Of a stretch of DNA of 64,000 nt, positions 11,868 to 23,902 are shown piece after piece. Every line of letters starts with the position of its first letter. Position 1 is the first letter of the stretch. The DNA is taken from NCBI GenBank assembly GCA_958510875.1, contig OY294067.1, forward strand, positions 62,384,039 to 62,448,038, given 5' to 3'. Both the position numbers and the translations under genes were made by a program. The notes beneath the pieces are model-generated. The model saw only the letters and a list, made by a program, of their open reading frames with translations. It did not search any database and was not told the origin of the DNA. The stretch is from Endomychus coccineus (lineage: Eukaryota > Arthropoda > Insecta > Coleoptera > Endomychidae).

Positions 11868-14800
11868 TCATTTACTTACAGGAATTTGTGATAATTGTTT
11901 CAATTGTTTTGAAACAGTTTCTAACAGTTTCTTCTTTTCTCTTTCATTCTTCTTTAGAACTGTAAATATAGCTTTCTTATCACCTTCTCGTAATCTGGAA
12001 AATTACATTTATTGAGATGTTTGAATGTGATTAGTATGAAAATAATTATGAGTATTAAATTCTGTGTAAATTAATTCATGAAAACTGCAGACACACTTTT
12101 TTTAACGTATTCCTAAAATATTTTGTACAATAAAGAACTTTCTAAAAATATGGCTAATGTTCAGTGGTAATAAAATAAAAATACTTACTTTTCAACTAAC
12201 GCTAATGCGACATCTGGTTGGACTTGCTTGTATTTACTAATTTCTTGACCATAATCATGGAAATAAGTAGGCCAGTCACATGTTGTAAACAAGTCAAGTA
12301 TTTCTCTCAATTTGGTGAAGTATGCCAAGTCATCTTCCTGTAATCCTTTCACCGGTTCTGAAGCAGCAAATACTGAAAATAATACATCCTTTCAAGATGG
12401 AAATATATTGTGAGAACTGTAGTTTTTATGAGAATTTTTTGGAAATTGAAGGAAAATAAAACCAACCAGCTCTCAATATGCACAGTTTAAAACAGTGAGT
12501 CATTATGTATGGCTAAGACATGTGTCTCAATTTTCAGATATAAATTCTAATTGTTTTATTAAAGTCATAGTTTCATCAATACCATATAATGTGCGATTGT
12601 TCTAAAATAATTGACACAAACACTTGATACATTGTGTATCAACTTATCCTTATCTCTTACTAACTCATCTCCAATGACACCCTCAAAATACTATTACCCA
12701 CATGAGTCACAAAAGAACTTATACTTACATTCACACTGGATTAAGTCTAAGGATATTTGATTGAGAGCACCCATAGAAATTTGTTTGTTTCTTTCATTCA
12801 TCAATAATTCAAACAAAGAATGTGATATGTATTCACATATAGACTTGCAAGCTATTTGTGCTACTGTAGGCTGAAACAAGAATACGTTTAATTAAAATTG
12901 AGGCTAAAGAATTTTCTGGTTGAACTGGTCTTTACTAAAAATGAACACTACACTGAAGAAAGATTCCATAATAAACTTTTATTATTAAAATAATAATAAT
13001 CACGACATGTTTCGCCGCACTGGCTTCTTCAGGTGAAAAATGCATAGACCTATTATCCTAAGGAGACAAAACATCTCATTCATAAAACTCCATTTGACTT
13101 GTCGCAATGATTACATGAAGTATGACAAAGAAAACCAACGAACCTCTTTGTCGTCGAGTCATAATTACTCCTTATTGGCAACGCTGTAACTATGATTGAA
13201 AACTTGGTACCACTTGTAAGGCAACACCGCTTCGAAATAGCTACGAGAAATACGGAAGCTGTCAAATTGCGTAATACAGAACAAAGTCCCCATTCATAAA
13301 AGGTGCGCGGCGTTGTCGCCTTCTGAACAAATGATGCAATGGAATGGAATAGTTCTATATTTAAAAATTTAAATATTCTATAATTCGATTGTATATTCCA
13401 GGTTACCATAAATTATGGAATATTTTTCAGAGAAAACGACATTTCAACAGTATTGCTTCTAATATAACCAATAAATAATGCTATGGACGTTTTTATAATA
13501 ATTACAAATCTCAATCCGGCACACAGAACAACTAATCCGGCAACAGCACATTCCAATACGACCATACTTGTAATATACAGCGGTCTGAGTGGACCGAAAT
13601 TTTGGCAATGTCTGATAGTGTTTAAATGTAAACAATTCTATCTCCTTAGGATAATAGGTCTATAGAAAAATGGAACTCGAACTTACAAAGGTATACCAGC
13701 TATATATATACATAAAGAGAGAATGACTAAGGAGACTGACTTAATGCTTCGGAATTTAGATTGTTTACAGCTAATTTACGGATCACAAGATTACATATTG
13801 TTTACACTAAGGGATTAAAATCTAATTAGTTTGCGATAGAACCTTTATGTGGGAAGGAATTTTAAGAAGCGGAGAGTATGAAAAATCTATCTGTTTATTG
13901 ATTATACATAAAAATTCTCGGGAAATAGGTCACATTAACACTTTGTTTTAAATATTCGTCTTTACGTACGTTTCGGTCTCACGACCATCATCAGAAGACT
14001 CACTATGTCTAAAAAAGGGTTTACTAAAACTAATTATACCACAAGCGTTAGTTAGTTTTAGTAAACCCCTTTTTAGACATAGTGAGTCTTCTGATGATGG
14101 TCGTGAGACCGAAACGTACGTAAAGACGAATATTTAAAACAAAGTGTTAATGTGACCTATTTCCCGAGAATTTTTATGTATAATTCATACTGGGTCAAGA
14201 ATCTTATTATTATCTGTTTATTGAGTAAAAGATTACTGTACTTGTATTTATCAATTTCTGAGTATTCTATGTTAATTAAAAGTCTACCTTTATCTAAGAT
14301 TTCAAATGTTTCTATAATTTTCCGCATTACATACTGTGGTAAAATCACGAATGATTAAACAATATGATGATTAAATGAAAGAACAATTACTTTGTTTTTA
14401 TACCACTCTTATATTAACATGAAAATGGTACCATGGTTTCAACACCAAAGTGTCGGTAAACATTATTCAGTAAACAAAACATCTCAAGTATAAATAGGAA
14501 CCAAAGTACAACAGGGTTACTAAGAATAAGGGATCATCGGAAATTCAGAAACACGTATACCCCAGGAAAAAAAGTGTGAGTTAAGAAACAAATTGCGTAT
14601 TAGGATAAGTATTATTTAATATTCTAAGAATTATTCTAATCTTATCCTCTATTAATTCTAATGTATTTAATTTGAAACCTTTGGTTTGATTATGCGAGTC
14701 TAAAATAACAAGTTCTACCTATATAAAAGTTATTAGAGCATTGGCAAATTAGCATAAACTCCAGATTTACTATATTTATTGGTAGATTTTCATACTATAT

Positions 14801-17800
14801 CCGCTTCTTAATCTCTTTCCACATGAACAACCTGTCGCAAACTTATTAGATTTAATCCCTTAGTGTAAGCAACCTCTTGTAATCCGTAAATTAGCTGTAA
14901 ACAATACGAATTCCCATTAATTCAGCCCCCTTTGTCATCTTCTCTTCATGTATATATATAGCTAGTAATACCTTTGTATGTCATTGTTCACCTGAAGAAG
15001 CTGTGTGGCAAATTATGTTGTTTCTTTTATTTATATAATAAAATTTCATTTCGAAATTTGTCTACAGTGTAGTGTTCATTTGTCATGTTACAAGGATTCA
15101 ACACTTTTTAATATCATACTCGTTGACAGAAAACAAAGCCAAAATGCCACTTACCGGCAAATTTGTGAAACTTTGGAATGTCGTCTGCAAGAACGCAATT
15201 AAATCAGATATATAGCTAGAAGCATGACCTTGAGGTTCTACTAATAACCAATCATAATTCTCAAGTTCCAAAAACTCATCGATTTTCTGTTTCAATTTTT
15301 CGCAAATTTGTCTCACCGCTTCTTCCCTAGCTACACGAAACATCACAGGTTGACCTTGAACATTTCCTGCAGAAATTGCACGCGATTCTTCCCTAAAATA
15401 TAATGTGTCTAACTAGGAACATGAAACAACGGGAGTACTTACCCGGTAATATTCGATATGAACTGATCTAAATAAACAGTTGAAGCTTCTAAATACCCTG
15501 TATCAATTATTATTTGGACGATCTCTTGTAAATTAACATGCGGACTTCGGAATGTCGAGGACAGACACCCACTGAAGGTCCTTGTTAGAAGTAAATTCAT
15601 TGATTTTCTTATCATTTCGTCCACTTCTACTTGACTATAAGAGATAAGAACTAGAAATGCGTTGCCGTTTGGAGAATAGATAAATAGTGTGCGTGGAAAG
15701 TTACTCTTCGCAAATCATTTGATTTGGTTACTGATTTTTATATAATTGTTTTACGTTCTTAAGATAAAGATAATGAAATAAATAAATTATTTATTTCATT
15801 ATTTTTACACAACTAAATCATACTCGAATCAATAACGTTTTTAAGAAAATGTACAAAGACAGAATTGCTGCTTCTGGGAATTGAGCCCGAGTCTACGGGG
15901 CGAGAGCCAGGTATCCTACCCCCCCGAACCACAGAGTAATTTGTTAGAAACTTGTTAATGTTCAATGTTATTTTTAAGTTTATTTCAATAAAATGATATA
16001 TAAAATGTTATTCCGTGGGCCACATATTTACTTAATCATATTCGTTTCTTCTCATAGCCTTTGATTGAGGTAATTTATCCAGATTATAGTTCTAATTTTG
16101 AAGGAAAAAATCAAAACTAACTCTCTAGGCTAATTCCTTATAAGTACTGAAGATGTCAGGTTTTTGTAATAGATGAAATTCCGCTACCTCCAGTTGGATA
16201 TAACTCAGCTCAGAAGCTCTACTAGATTCTCTTAGGATAAATACTAAATCCAAGTGGAGATCTCATAGCTATGTTTCCTTTGAATGAGATAAGAATAGAT
16301 ACCCCTCATGATGTGGGCTGTTGAACCTCTTTGCAATGCAGCGGGCCATGTATTTCGAAGAATCTTTGATAGTTTCTGTATTAATATCGCCTTAGCTTGA
16401 ACTTATGACTGACGAGAATATATCTTCTTCACTTTCCTGGATTGAACTTGCTATACAAAGTGCCGACTTCTTCAAGACACTGCCCAATAGATATTCCACA
16501 TTTGAAGACCCTTCCAGGTTTAAAATGCTCGTGTTTGATAACATTCCTGGATTTTCCCAAGAATTGTCATTCTGATTCTCATTAAAGCTTTTTTGGATTA
16601 ATACAAATACAAGTTAAGAAGAAACTACGTAAAACCAAAAGCAAAGAAAGATGCAATGATATATTGAGTTGACATAAACAACATTCTGAGTCTTACATCC
16701 CACACCGCCATCACTGTAATGGGTAACTCAGAGCTTATGGCGAATACCTATCCTTTCTATTATATGTTCTTGAGCTTTATACAGTTCGATTGACAGTGAC
16801 ATTTCCTTAGAAAGTTTATCACGAGAGTATTACATATTGATATTTTACTTCTGTCAATGTAATTTGTAAATAATAATAATCATTTTGTTTGGATTGCTTT
16901 TACTATATTCTTTATTGACACACAAAATGAACAATTTCAACTAAATGTAATTACCTACCTTAAATTCAAATCTTCAGAAAATTTCAAACATGCATATATG
17001 AATTCCTTTACTTGTTGATAAACTTTAGGCACCATAGATGAAAAAGGAAAGATATGCGGGAACGTGGCGTTTTCTGGTAGATCTTCATCCCAAGGAAAGG
17101 ATGAAAGAATGTTATCATATTCTTTTTGATCAAATACCTATGAATAAATATTTCACAGTTGTATTACCAAGAGCATTATACAATTGGTTAATACCTGAAT
17201 TGGTTGAAAATCTTCCTTGGATAAAATTTCCCTGAAAACTTGGACCCATCTTTGCATCAAAACCTCAGTATAGTGATCACGAAGTTCTCTCACCAATTCC
17301 CAGAGTGGTTTTACTGAATAACCATAATTATGGAGGGTGGTAGAAAATAAACTTATTAGATCCTTTATTCTTAAAATTAAAGTGGCATCTGTGCAGTACG
17401 ACTGTAACAAATGCAAAATATGTGGGACCTCGATTAAGAATTACTTTTTTAAATCACATATTATTTTTGTACACAAGAATTATTGCTCCAAAACTAGAGA
17501 CTATATAATATTGGCGTATGAATAGTGACTGTATATAATATTGTCGTATGAATACATAGAAGAACAATGAAGACATCGCATTAACATGATGCGTTTTATT
17601 TTCAATTTTTTCATAATTAAGTTTAATATAAGATTTGTACAAGGCTGGCAAGACAGTGAAATCATTACGAACATCAGAGCTGTAATACTAGTAATAAGAA
17701 CACCTCCAAAATGGAACTAGAAAGCCAATATTAAGGCAGACGATATCGCGAGGGATCAACCAAGGGAAATCCAGAGGAAGGATCAATAATCGCACCATCA

Positions 17801-20800
17801 GGGAAAAGCCCAGATGTCGTACACAGACATAACAGCCTCAAAGCACGACTTATGGAATCCTAGGTTGTAGACAGGCTAAGGAAGTGATGAACTTGCCGAG
17901 GAAGAATCTGAGTCCACTTACAGCACCCTAGCCAACATTAGATAGTTCATATTGGAGGAACTCGGACCGAGTATGACTAGCATTAGGGAGACCCTTCAGA
18001 ATGATGTGCTCTTGTTTGTTCACCTAGTATGTCTGGACAGCTACAAACACACCAGAGGGGTACAATGGTAATGATGAGTAAGTACTCTGAATAATAGGCC
18101 ACCCTCAACTCAATCCAGAATAGATTTGTATACGTTGTAACAAAGTTTACAATTAGATATATTATTTATTTTGGATCAGGCAGAAAATACGGATATAACA
18201 CGTAAACTCCGGTTAAACAGTTCATTATTTCAACAGATATGCGTGAACTCCGAATGTGCATTCCGTGATAGTCACTTTTCTAAAAATCTCCTTAATTTTG
18301 AATAAGTGTAATTATTTCAATAAATGAATCACACATAGCGCATTCATGCCCGCTTAAAAAATTTGCATTCATTCCGATTAACTTATGTTTCAAAAACAGG
18401 GATCAGGTAAATTAACGAATCAAAGTTTGAACAACCTTATGTGTAAAAACTACGTACAACCAAAAAGGAACTACCGGACGATCATGAGCGCGAATTTTAG
18501 ATCTAAAAAGTAGCGTCACTTTCAAGCGTTGTTCGAGGCATAAATAAAAAAGGCCACGGCACAAAATACGGAATTGGTGGTACGGACTTGACTAGAACCT
18601 CAAAAACATATAAAAGACTCAGACAGAAAAATGATGATTAATCAGAATAAGAATTTGAAGTTGGTTAATACTACCGTTATAGAGTAATTAAATTATTCAG
18701 AATCGGGATTTGAATTTAGTTAAAGATTAAGTAATCCGAATTTGAACAAATATTTAATAGTGGTTAAGAGATCGAATTCGTAGTGTTCCGTGTGTAAATG
18801 ATAGCTTAATATTTATTTTCCGGCATTACGATTTATTGATTTCCCTGGTTTGTATGTAATTGGTAACGTTTGCATGATATCTGAGATCCTGTTGCATTCA
18901 GTAAATTAGATTGTTATATTTGAGTTTATCCCGTCATAGGTCTGACCGCGCACGTTTTGAATCCGCACGTGAATTGAAATATTGAAGTAATTGTACGGTG
19001 TGTATGTTTGAGCGACAGGGGCGTCTTTGATATATATGTGTGTACGCTGTATCAATCCCGGAAGTATAAGTATATCCTAGATTACCAAACCGCCAACTGC
19101 GTGTGCACGCTGTGACAATCCCGGGATATAAGCTGGGGTGGTTGTGTGTTTGATTATCGTAATAATCCTTTATACGAATGTGTAGCCCCGGCCGTGGATG
19201 TAAGGGTTATTGCAGATACGATAGTTGGGGTTTGTGCACGCTGTGTCAATCCCGGAAGTATAAGCCCTAATTGTCTAAAATCTGAAGGTGCAAGGTGTAT
19301 AAAATCTGACACTGTCATACAATTACCGGGCACTCCGTTGATAGCTAGTATAAGGTTGGGAGACATAACAGAATAAACTAAGTCAAATTAATTATCCGAA
19401 TATACCGTAAAAATCTGATATCGTACAATCGCAAACCTAGTACAGGCCAATATTTTCCGATCCGACCGAATTTTAACCGTTTGATATATCGTAGTGTGTT
19501 AACAACTATTATTACTCTAGCACCTGCTTGATTTGGGGTTTTCCGTAAATTAAATTAATGACAGAACATATAGTAAAAATAGATATGTTGTAACAGTTTT
19601 CTTAAACCGATTGAGCTTCTTTACATTTTCCACCTGGGTGGATTTTTGTGTCATATACCGTTCAATAGCATCCTCTAATTATTTTTGAAATGTATTTCCT
19701 ATTATTATATATTTAATATATAGAATTTCCGGTTTTATTAAGTCATTTCTGCTTCATCTTTTAATGAGCTAAGTTATAACCAAGTATCAATTGTAATTAA
19801 AGCCTACAACTTTGATACTTTTTTCTGCCCAATGGGACCTATACTTCATTGTAGCTACCCCAGGGTCAAGGCTATTTATAGATAGCATAGTGACAAGCCT
19901 TGTGGTGAGGACCCTAGCAGAAGTGCTCAAGAAGGAGTAAACCTTTAGAAAAATCTGGCGCCCGAGGAATTGAAGGTTACCGAAAAAATGACAAAGAACG
20001 TCATAACTTTGTTGTGATATTAGGTTTCATATTCAGAATAAATATTTTTTTAGTAGTTGATTCATTCGTGTAATTGTTGGAGTTTCGCCAAAACGTTTTT
20101 TAAATTGTTCAGAGCATTATCCTAATTGAAATTAATATAATTCCCGTGTATTAGTTACATGCACTTTGTGTAAAAAAATTGAGGGCTGAATGAATTTAGA
20201 AAGAGTAACGTGGCAGCTAATTATTCAAAGTTCTTTTCTGCCAGAGCATGTAGAAATAGTTCTGACGATTAGTTGTCATAAATATTAAGCTTTAGGATTC
20301 TAATAATATCTTCACCAATTATTGTGAGTCATGCTTTTGCTAGTATGCCTCATCATTACTTGAACTAATCTTCGAAAGATCAGTTTGAAAATACGCCATT
20401 TTGTTGGAAGATTTATTCAGTTATGTTATTTATTTTGGCGATTTATTTTCTTATTTTGATAGGTCTTCAACCATGATAATTTTGTAACCATTTTCCGAAT
20501 TATTTAGCATCGTAAATATTCTTCTTGGATAATATTTGAAAAAAACAGGAAAAATTACTAACCGAATTTGTTTGTAGAGCAGTTACAATTTTCGACAAGG
20601 CCATTGTCCACATTTCATCCAAAAATGCTCTTGTGATCAGAGAATTACCTGTATTCAAGACATGATCTTCTAAAATGAAAAATCCAAGTACGGCATGTAT
20701 GTAGGAACGATAAATTTCTTCAGACTCGTGCTGAAATGAAACATTATATTAGTAGTTTACAGTAGTGAATTTTCTACTCAGTTAAGGAAGAACCTAACAA

Positions 20801-23800
20801 AAGAATCAACCCAATAGTCTCAATACTGTTACCAACACCCAAGTTTCAACCCAATAGTCCCAAGCACCACATTTAGAAATCTGAATATGCATTTCGGCAA
20901 TTAGGTTGCCATCTTCAGTAGAATAACAGAACATGAGGTCAATACTAAACGCGCCGACATTACTTCAGTATGCATCAGTGAATTGTACCGCTGCGCAGAA
21001 TCCACTACCAACGCAACCCAACTTTCCGTGTAAAAGTAATCCATGCAAATATAATTTTCCTTCCGGTTATTAATTGGATCTTCGAATAAATAATACAATA
21101 TATAATTAGAGATAGTGAAGTAAGCAAAGGAACATTCCCGCGTCGTTTCTTCGGGAGCGCTTTGAGAACGAACCATATTAAACACGTTCCTGAGCTTGAT
21201 CCCGACCAATGAACGATACGCAAATATATCATTGGTGATTGAGGAATAAATGTCTTATATGAATAAAATTCAGTTGTGGATGGATGTATGTAAGTTTATA
21301 ATAAATTTGTATTATGAATAAATGAGTGAACTTTAGTCATTTAGTATACAGAATGCGACATTTAAATTGAGACAAAGCATTATTTAAAGAACAATGGTGT
21401 CAGATTAAAACAAATTTCTGATAGAAAGTTGTCTGGTTTCAAAAATGGCATTTCAAGAACAATTGTGTCAGATTAAAACAAATATTGGATAGAAAGTTGT
21501 CTGGTTTCAAAAATGACATTATTTATTTTAGATTTAGTGGATGTTTTCAAGTCCAAATTGGTCTTTTAAATTGCAACCAATATTTTTTACTAAGGCTTTA
21601 TTCTATTTAAATAACAAGCAGCCTTGCACAAAAATTAATTTTTCTTTAAAATTTACATGATTCTGAGTGATCCTGGGATATATGTTCAAACAAGTTAGCT
21701 GTGTTAACATCACTAGTATTTTAACCTGATCATACTCAGTGTAGATATACATCAAAACAACACTATGGGATGTGAGATGTAAGTATTATACTTGAGATCT
21801 GTAATGTTACAAACTAATAGTTCTAGCCAGCTGTTTCACTCTCTCATGGAGTACAACGAGAAAATTTGTAATGTTACCAAACGAGCCTTCTGTTGAAGGC
21901 ATACATAACAAAATGTACATAATGGTAGAGATACAAGTGCTAAAAGAAATTATAAATGAAGTTAAATAGCAAAATATATTTTCATTACCATATTTGTGGG
22001 AGGCTGAAGTACAAGTCTAGCTTGTTTTGTTCTTTCTGCTCTATAATAAGTTTCAAATGTTAGCCTTGTACCTAATACTGTTGAAATATGTAAACTTCTG
22101 TAAATTGGAGAGAAATCTATAAGCTCTTGAGCACTCAAATCTTCTTCATGAACATTAGTTGCTGTATCACCTGAAAAAAAAACTCTCTCACTTTGTGGAG
22201 TTGTATCATTTTCAGTGATAATAACTGAGAGTAAATTCATTACAATGAAAATTGAAAAATTGGAAATTATTACAGAAAAACTTTACAGAAAAAATTTAAT
22301 TAGGCTGTATCTTACCTGAAGGTTGATGAGTTACTCTTTTCTTTTTCCTTCCTATAACTGTTGGATCTATGGCAAGTTGTTCGCGTGTCTAAAATTAACA
22401 ATCTAAGTTGAGAATTTCATTTCTGCTAAATATATCTTGCATCAAGTACTGATAAGTTAGAATTAACTAGTAAAATTTAGATTCCTAAGGATTTATAATT
22501 TATAGACAAAAAATCCTCTAATTTTCAGATTGTTGAAGGTCTAATGACCAATATAACATGTTTGTTTTTAATTTGAATGTATTCGTAATTGAATATGATC
22601 CAAAAGAATATTTTTTCAGCAGTAACATCAATGAAGCAAAATGTTTTAGAATTTTATTCCTTAGAATGCCAGATAGAACTACTGGGTTAATTTTCAATCA
22701 CATATTAACTTTAAATTGGGGAAAAATTGATTGAATCACCAATAATTCAGAAATTATTAAATAAACCCAATCTTATTATATTAAATAATATTGAAAAGTT
22801 TAAAATCAATTGAACATTATTTAAAATTACATACATATTCCATTGCAACTTCACCAATTCTTGGAGAAAATTTCCTTATATTTTCTAAGAAATCTTTCAA
22901 GTCAGACAAAGATGCCTTCTCAATATTAGTCCGAATCCTAAAAGAAAATTAATTTATTCAGTGAATCTATTCCATGCTGAAGATAAATACAAACCTTGGA
23001 ATACTTTCTACTAACTGAGATGAAAATCTGTAATTTGCTACATGTGGTAAGTGTAAATGTTCCAATTCTTCTAAACATTTTAGGGCTGGATAATATCTAA
23101 AATATACACTTTCGTTAGTTCACACATTTTATGTATAATGAACAACTATGCTCTAGGATATCTTGCCTCTTATACACAGTGAAGCTATAATTTATAAGCA
23201 TTTGAACCTTATAATCACACTCATCACTCACCTTTTCTCTAAAATTTGCTTTTGCAACTTGGAGTAGGTAGTTAATACTGGCAACCATAGATTTAATTGT
23301 GCTATAACAACAACAATATTGCTTTGTACTTTCCTAGCATGCAGTAATTCAGCCCCAGATTTCGAAATATCTTCAGCAGCTACATTTAATTGCTTATGTA
23401 GAGAAATAACTTGATTCTAAAAATAGAATAGTGTCAATAACATATAAAAGAGTCAGATTTTCCTTATTAGAGGTGCATGTCACAAATTATAACTGAGGAT
23501 CTTGAGTAGGCAGACAGACTTTCTATGGACTCTGCACATCCTTCAACTAAAACAAAGCTAAAATTTTAGAAGTGTTAGCTTACATTCAATTGTTTGGCTT
23601 TTGTTCGCACTTCCAATAACTCTCGTATAGATTCTATGAAACCGTGGTAATAAACATTACAGAGCCTTTCTATATCTTTATCATGATGTTTAATTCGTTT
23701 CCCCAATTTTTCTCGGAATTCTATATGTTCATCATTATCAAAAATTGTTCTGAAAATAATAATGATTATTACAGGGTTTTCAATAGTTCACTAGAAAATA

Positions 23801-23902
23801 CCTAAAGGTTGGGCCAAAATAGTCGTCTATACCTTCTATTTCTTGCAAATATAAATCATGTTGTGTATTACCAGTGGTAGGAACATATTTAGTATGATTC
23901 AT
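11868..23902 (-). CDS. Sec15: Exocyst complex component Sec15 (EXOC6), complete, 15 exons
   Basis: Sec15 is a subunit of the octameric exocyst, which tethers secretory vesicles to the plasma membrane; in animals its C-terminal half binds Rab11/Rab8-class GTPases. Exons in transcript order: 23902-23802, 23749-23584, 23416-23232, 23096-22995, 22937-22835, 22388-22316, 22170-21989, 20730-20563, 17401-17195, 17137-16959, 15634-15443, 15392-15155, 12870-12729, 12372-12189, 11994-11868. All introns have GT/AG borders and the phases agree; the lengths sum to 2349 nt, or 782 residues plus stop, close to the roughly 770-800 usual for the family. Family signatures visible include SMSDLKDFLE-like ASLSDLKDFLENIRKFS (exon 5), DFSPIYRSLHISTVLG (exon 7), VKEFIYACLKFSEDL (exon 10), MIRKSMNLLLTRTFSG (exon 11) and QISMGALNQISLDLIQCE (exon 13). 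The start is the only ATG in a good N-terminal exon. Intron 12 holds a nested PLE. No frameshift was seen. Confidence 0.93.
13001..13035 (-). ncRNA. Hammerhead ribozyme, complete core (family b), sense to Sec15
   Basis: On the minus strand: stem I CAC/GTG, core box CTGAAGA (N7 is A), one extra A, stem II GCC/GGC with loop AGTGC, core box GAAA, and a loop-free stem III ACA/TGT. The cleavage-site triplet is GUC. Stem I is only three strong pairs plus possible A-U pairs. An extra base before stem II is also seen in family a. It lies in Sec15 intron 12 on the transcribed-sense strand. Confidence 0.7.
13958..13999 (-). ncRNA. Hammerhead ribozyme, intact (family a), sense to Sec15
   Basis: Minus-strand copy identical in its 42 nt to the one at 14086-14127: stem I GTCTT/AAGAC, CTGATGA, an extra T, stem II GGTC/GACC with a GTGA tetraloop, GAAA, loop-free palindromic stem III ACGT/ACGT, and cleavage-site triplet GUA. 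It is in the sense strand of the Sec15 intron. Confidence 0.85.
14086..14127 (+). ncRNA. Hammerhead ribozyme, intact (family a)
   Basis: Stem I is GTCTT 14086-14090 against AAGAC 14123-14127. Core CTGATGA is at 14091-14097, T14098 is extra, stem II is GGTC/GACC with loop GTGA (14103-14106), GAAA is at 14111-14114, and stem III ACGTACGT is at 14114-14121, with A14122 at the cleavage site. It is antisense to Sec15. Confidence 0.85.
14989..15022 (+). ncRNA. Degenerate hammerhead (family b)
   Basis: CACCTGAAGAAGC matches the 5' half of the motif at 13001-13035, but the second core box reads CAAA instead of GAAA and the 3' side has diverged. It is presumably inactive. Confidence 0.6.
15871..15935 (-). 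pseudogene. tRNA-Glu-like sequence (tRNA pseudogene or SINE head)
   Basis: On the minus strand the sequence starts TCTGTGGTTCGG, has a GTAGGATACCTGGCTCTCGC segment resembling the D arm and a CTC anticodon arm, and a CTCGGGCTCAATTCCCAGA T-arm-like end. The acceptor pairs only partly and the total is short, so it is not a working tRNA. It sits in Sec15 intron 10. Confidence 0.45.
17402..20562. other. Sec15 intron 8: no gene; possible LTR remnant
   Basis: This 3.2-kb intron is less AT-rich than its neighbours at 17690-18130. At 19958-19967 the string TGGCGCCCGA resembles a tRNA primer-binding site that would follow a 5' LTR, and the region 18960-19960 could be LTR-derived. No second LTR and no gag or pol frame were recognised. 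Confidence 0.35.
19035..19266 (+). repeat. Three copies of a ~30-bp motif
   Basis: The motif TG(T/C)ACGCTGT, then an ATCAATCCCGG-type string and a TATAAG end, occurs at about 19040-19072, 19101-19132 and 19233-19266. Spacing is uneven (about 60 and 130 bp), so it is not a simple tandem array. It lies inside Sec15 intron 8. Confidence 0.6.
21381..21520 (+). repeat. Tandem duplication, ~67-bp unit
   Basis: Two adjacent copies each contain TCAGATTAAAACAAAT and AGAAAGTTGTCTGGTTTCAA. They differ at several positions. Located in Sec15 intron 7. Confidence 0.7.
21936..21988 (+). mobile_element. Short hAT transposase fragment abutting the Sec15 exon 7 donor
   Basis: This stretch matches 26631-26685 of the hAT pseudogene over about 50 bp with only a few differences (shared AAAGAAATTATAAAT and TAGCAAAATAT). 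In the hAT frame it reads like the start of the conserved KYFSI motif region. Its right edge coincides with the donor GT of Sec15 exon 7, read on the other strand. Confidence 0.55.

Larger units (their letters stand above)
13912..14190. mobile_element. Inverted pair of PLE family-a termini, element body absent
   Basis: The segment 13912-14033 is followed, after a loop of a few dozen bases, by an almost perfect reverse complement reaching 14190. Each arm starts at the AAATTCTCGGGAAATAGGTC-type end and contains one hammerhead. The arms are nearly the same, so this insertion is younger than other PLE copies here. It looks like a PLE reduced to two opposed termini. Confidence 0.8.
12935..15088. 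mobile_element. Nested palindromic PLE-type insertion in Sec15 intron 12 (family b)
   Basis: The outer ends match in inverted orientation: AATGAACACTACACTG at 12939-12954 against its reverse complement at 15068-15083. Further inside, 13670-13900 returns inverted at about 14770-14985, with imperfect matching. Family-b hammerhead motifs sit near both ends, one per strand (13001-13035 and 14989-15022). A younger family-a pair (13912-14190) has landed in the middle. Another short inverted pair lies at 13042-13066 and 13639-13663. No PLE protein frame was recognised inside, so this is a non-autonomous copy. Confidence 0.65.

Noticed and set aside
15098..15346. Short minus-strand frame as a separate small gene
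   Set aside because: It is part of Sec15 exon 12 (15155-15392) read past its splice donor.
15871..15935. Functional tRNA-Glu gene
   Set aside because: Acceptor and T arms do not pair fully and the length is short; kept only as a pseudogene or SINE head.
17690..18130. Possible LINE ORF1 or gag fragment, suspected from higher GC
   Set aside because: No motif or continuous frame could be read.
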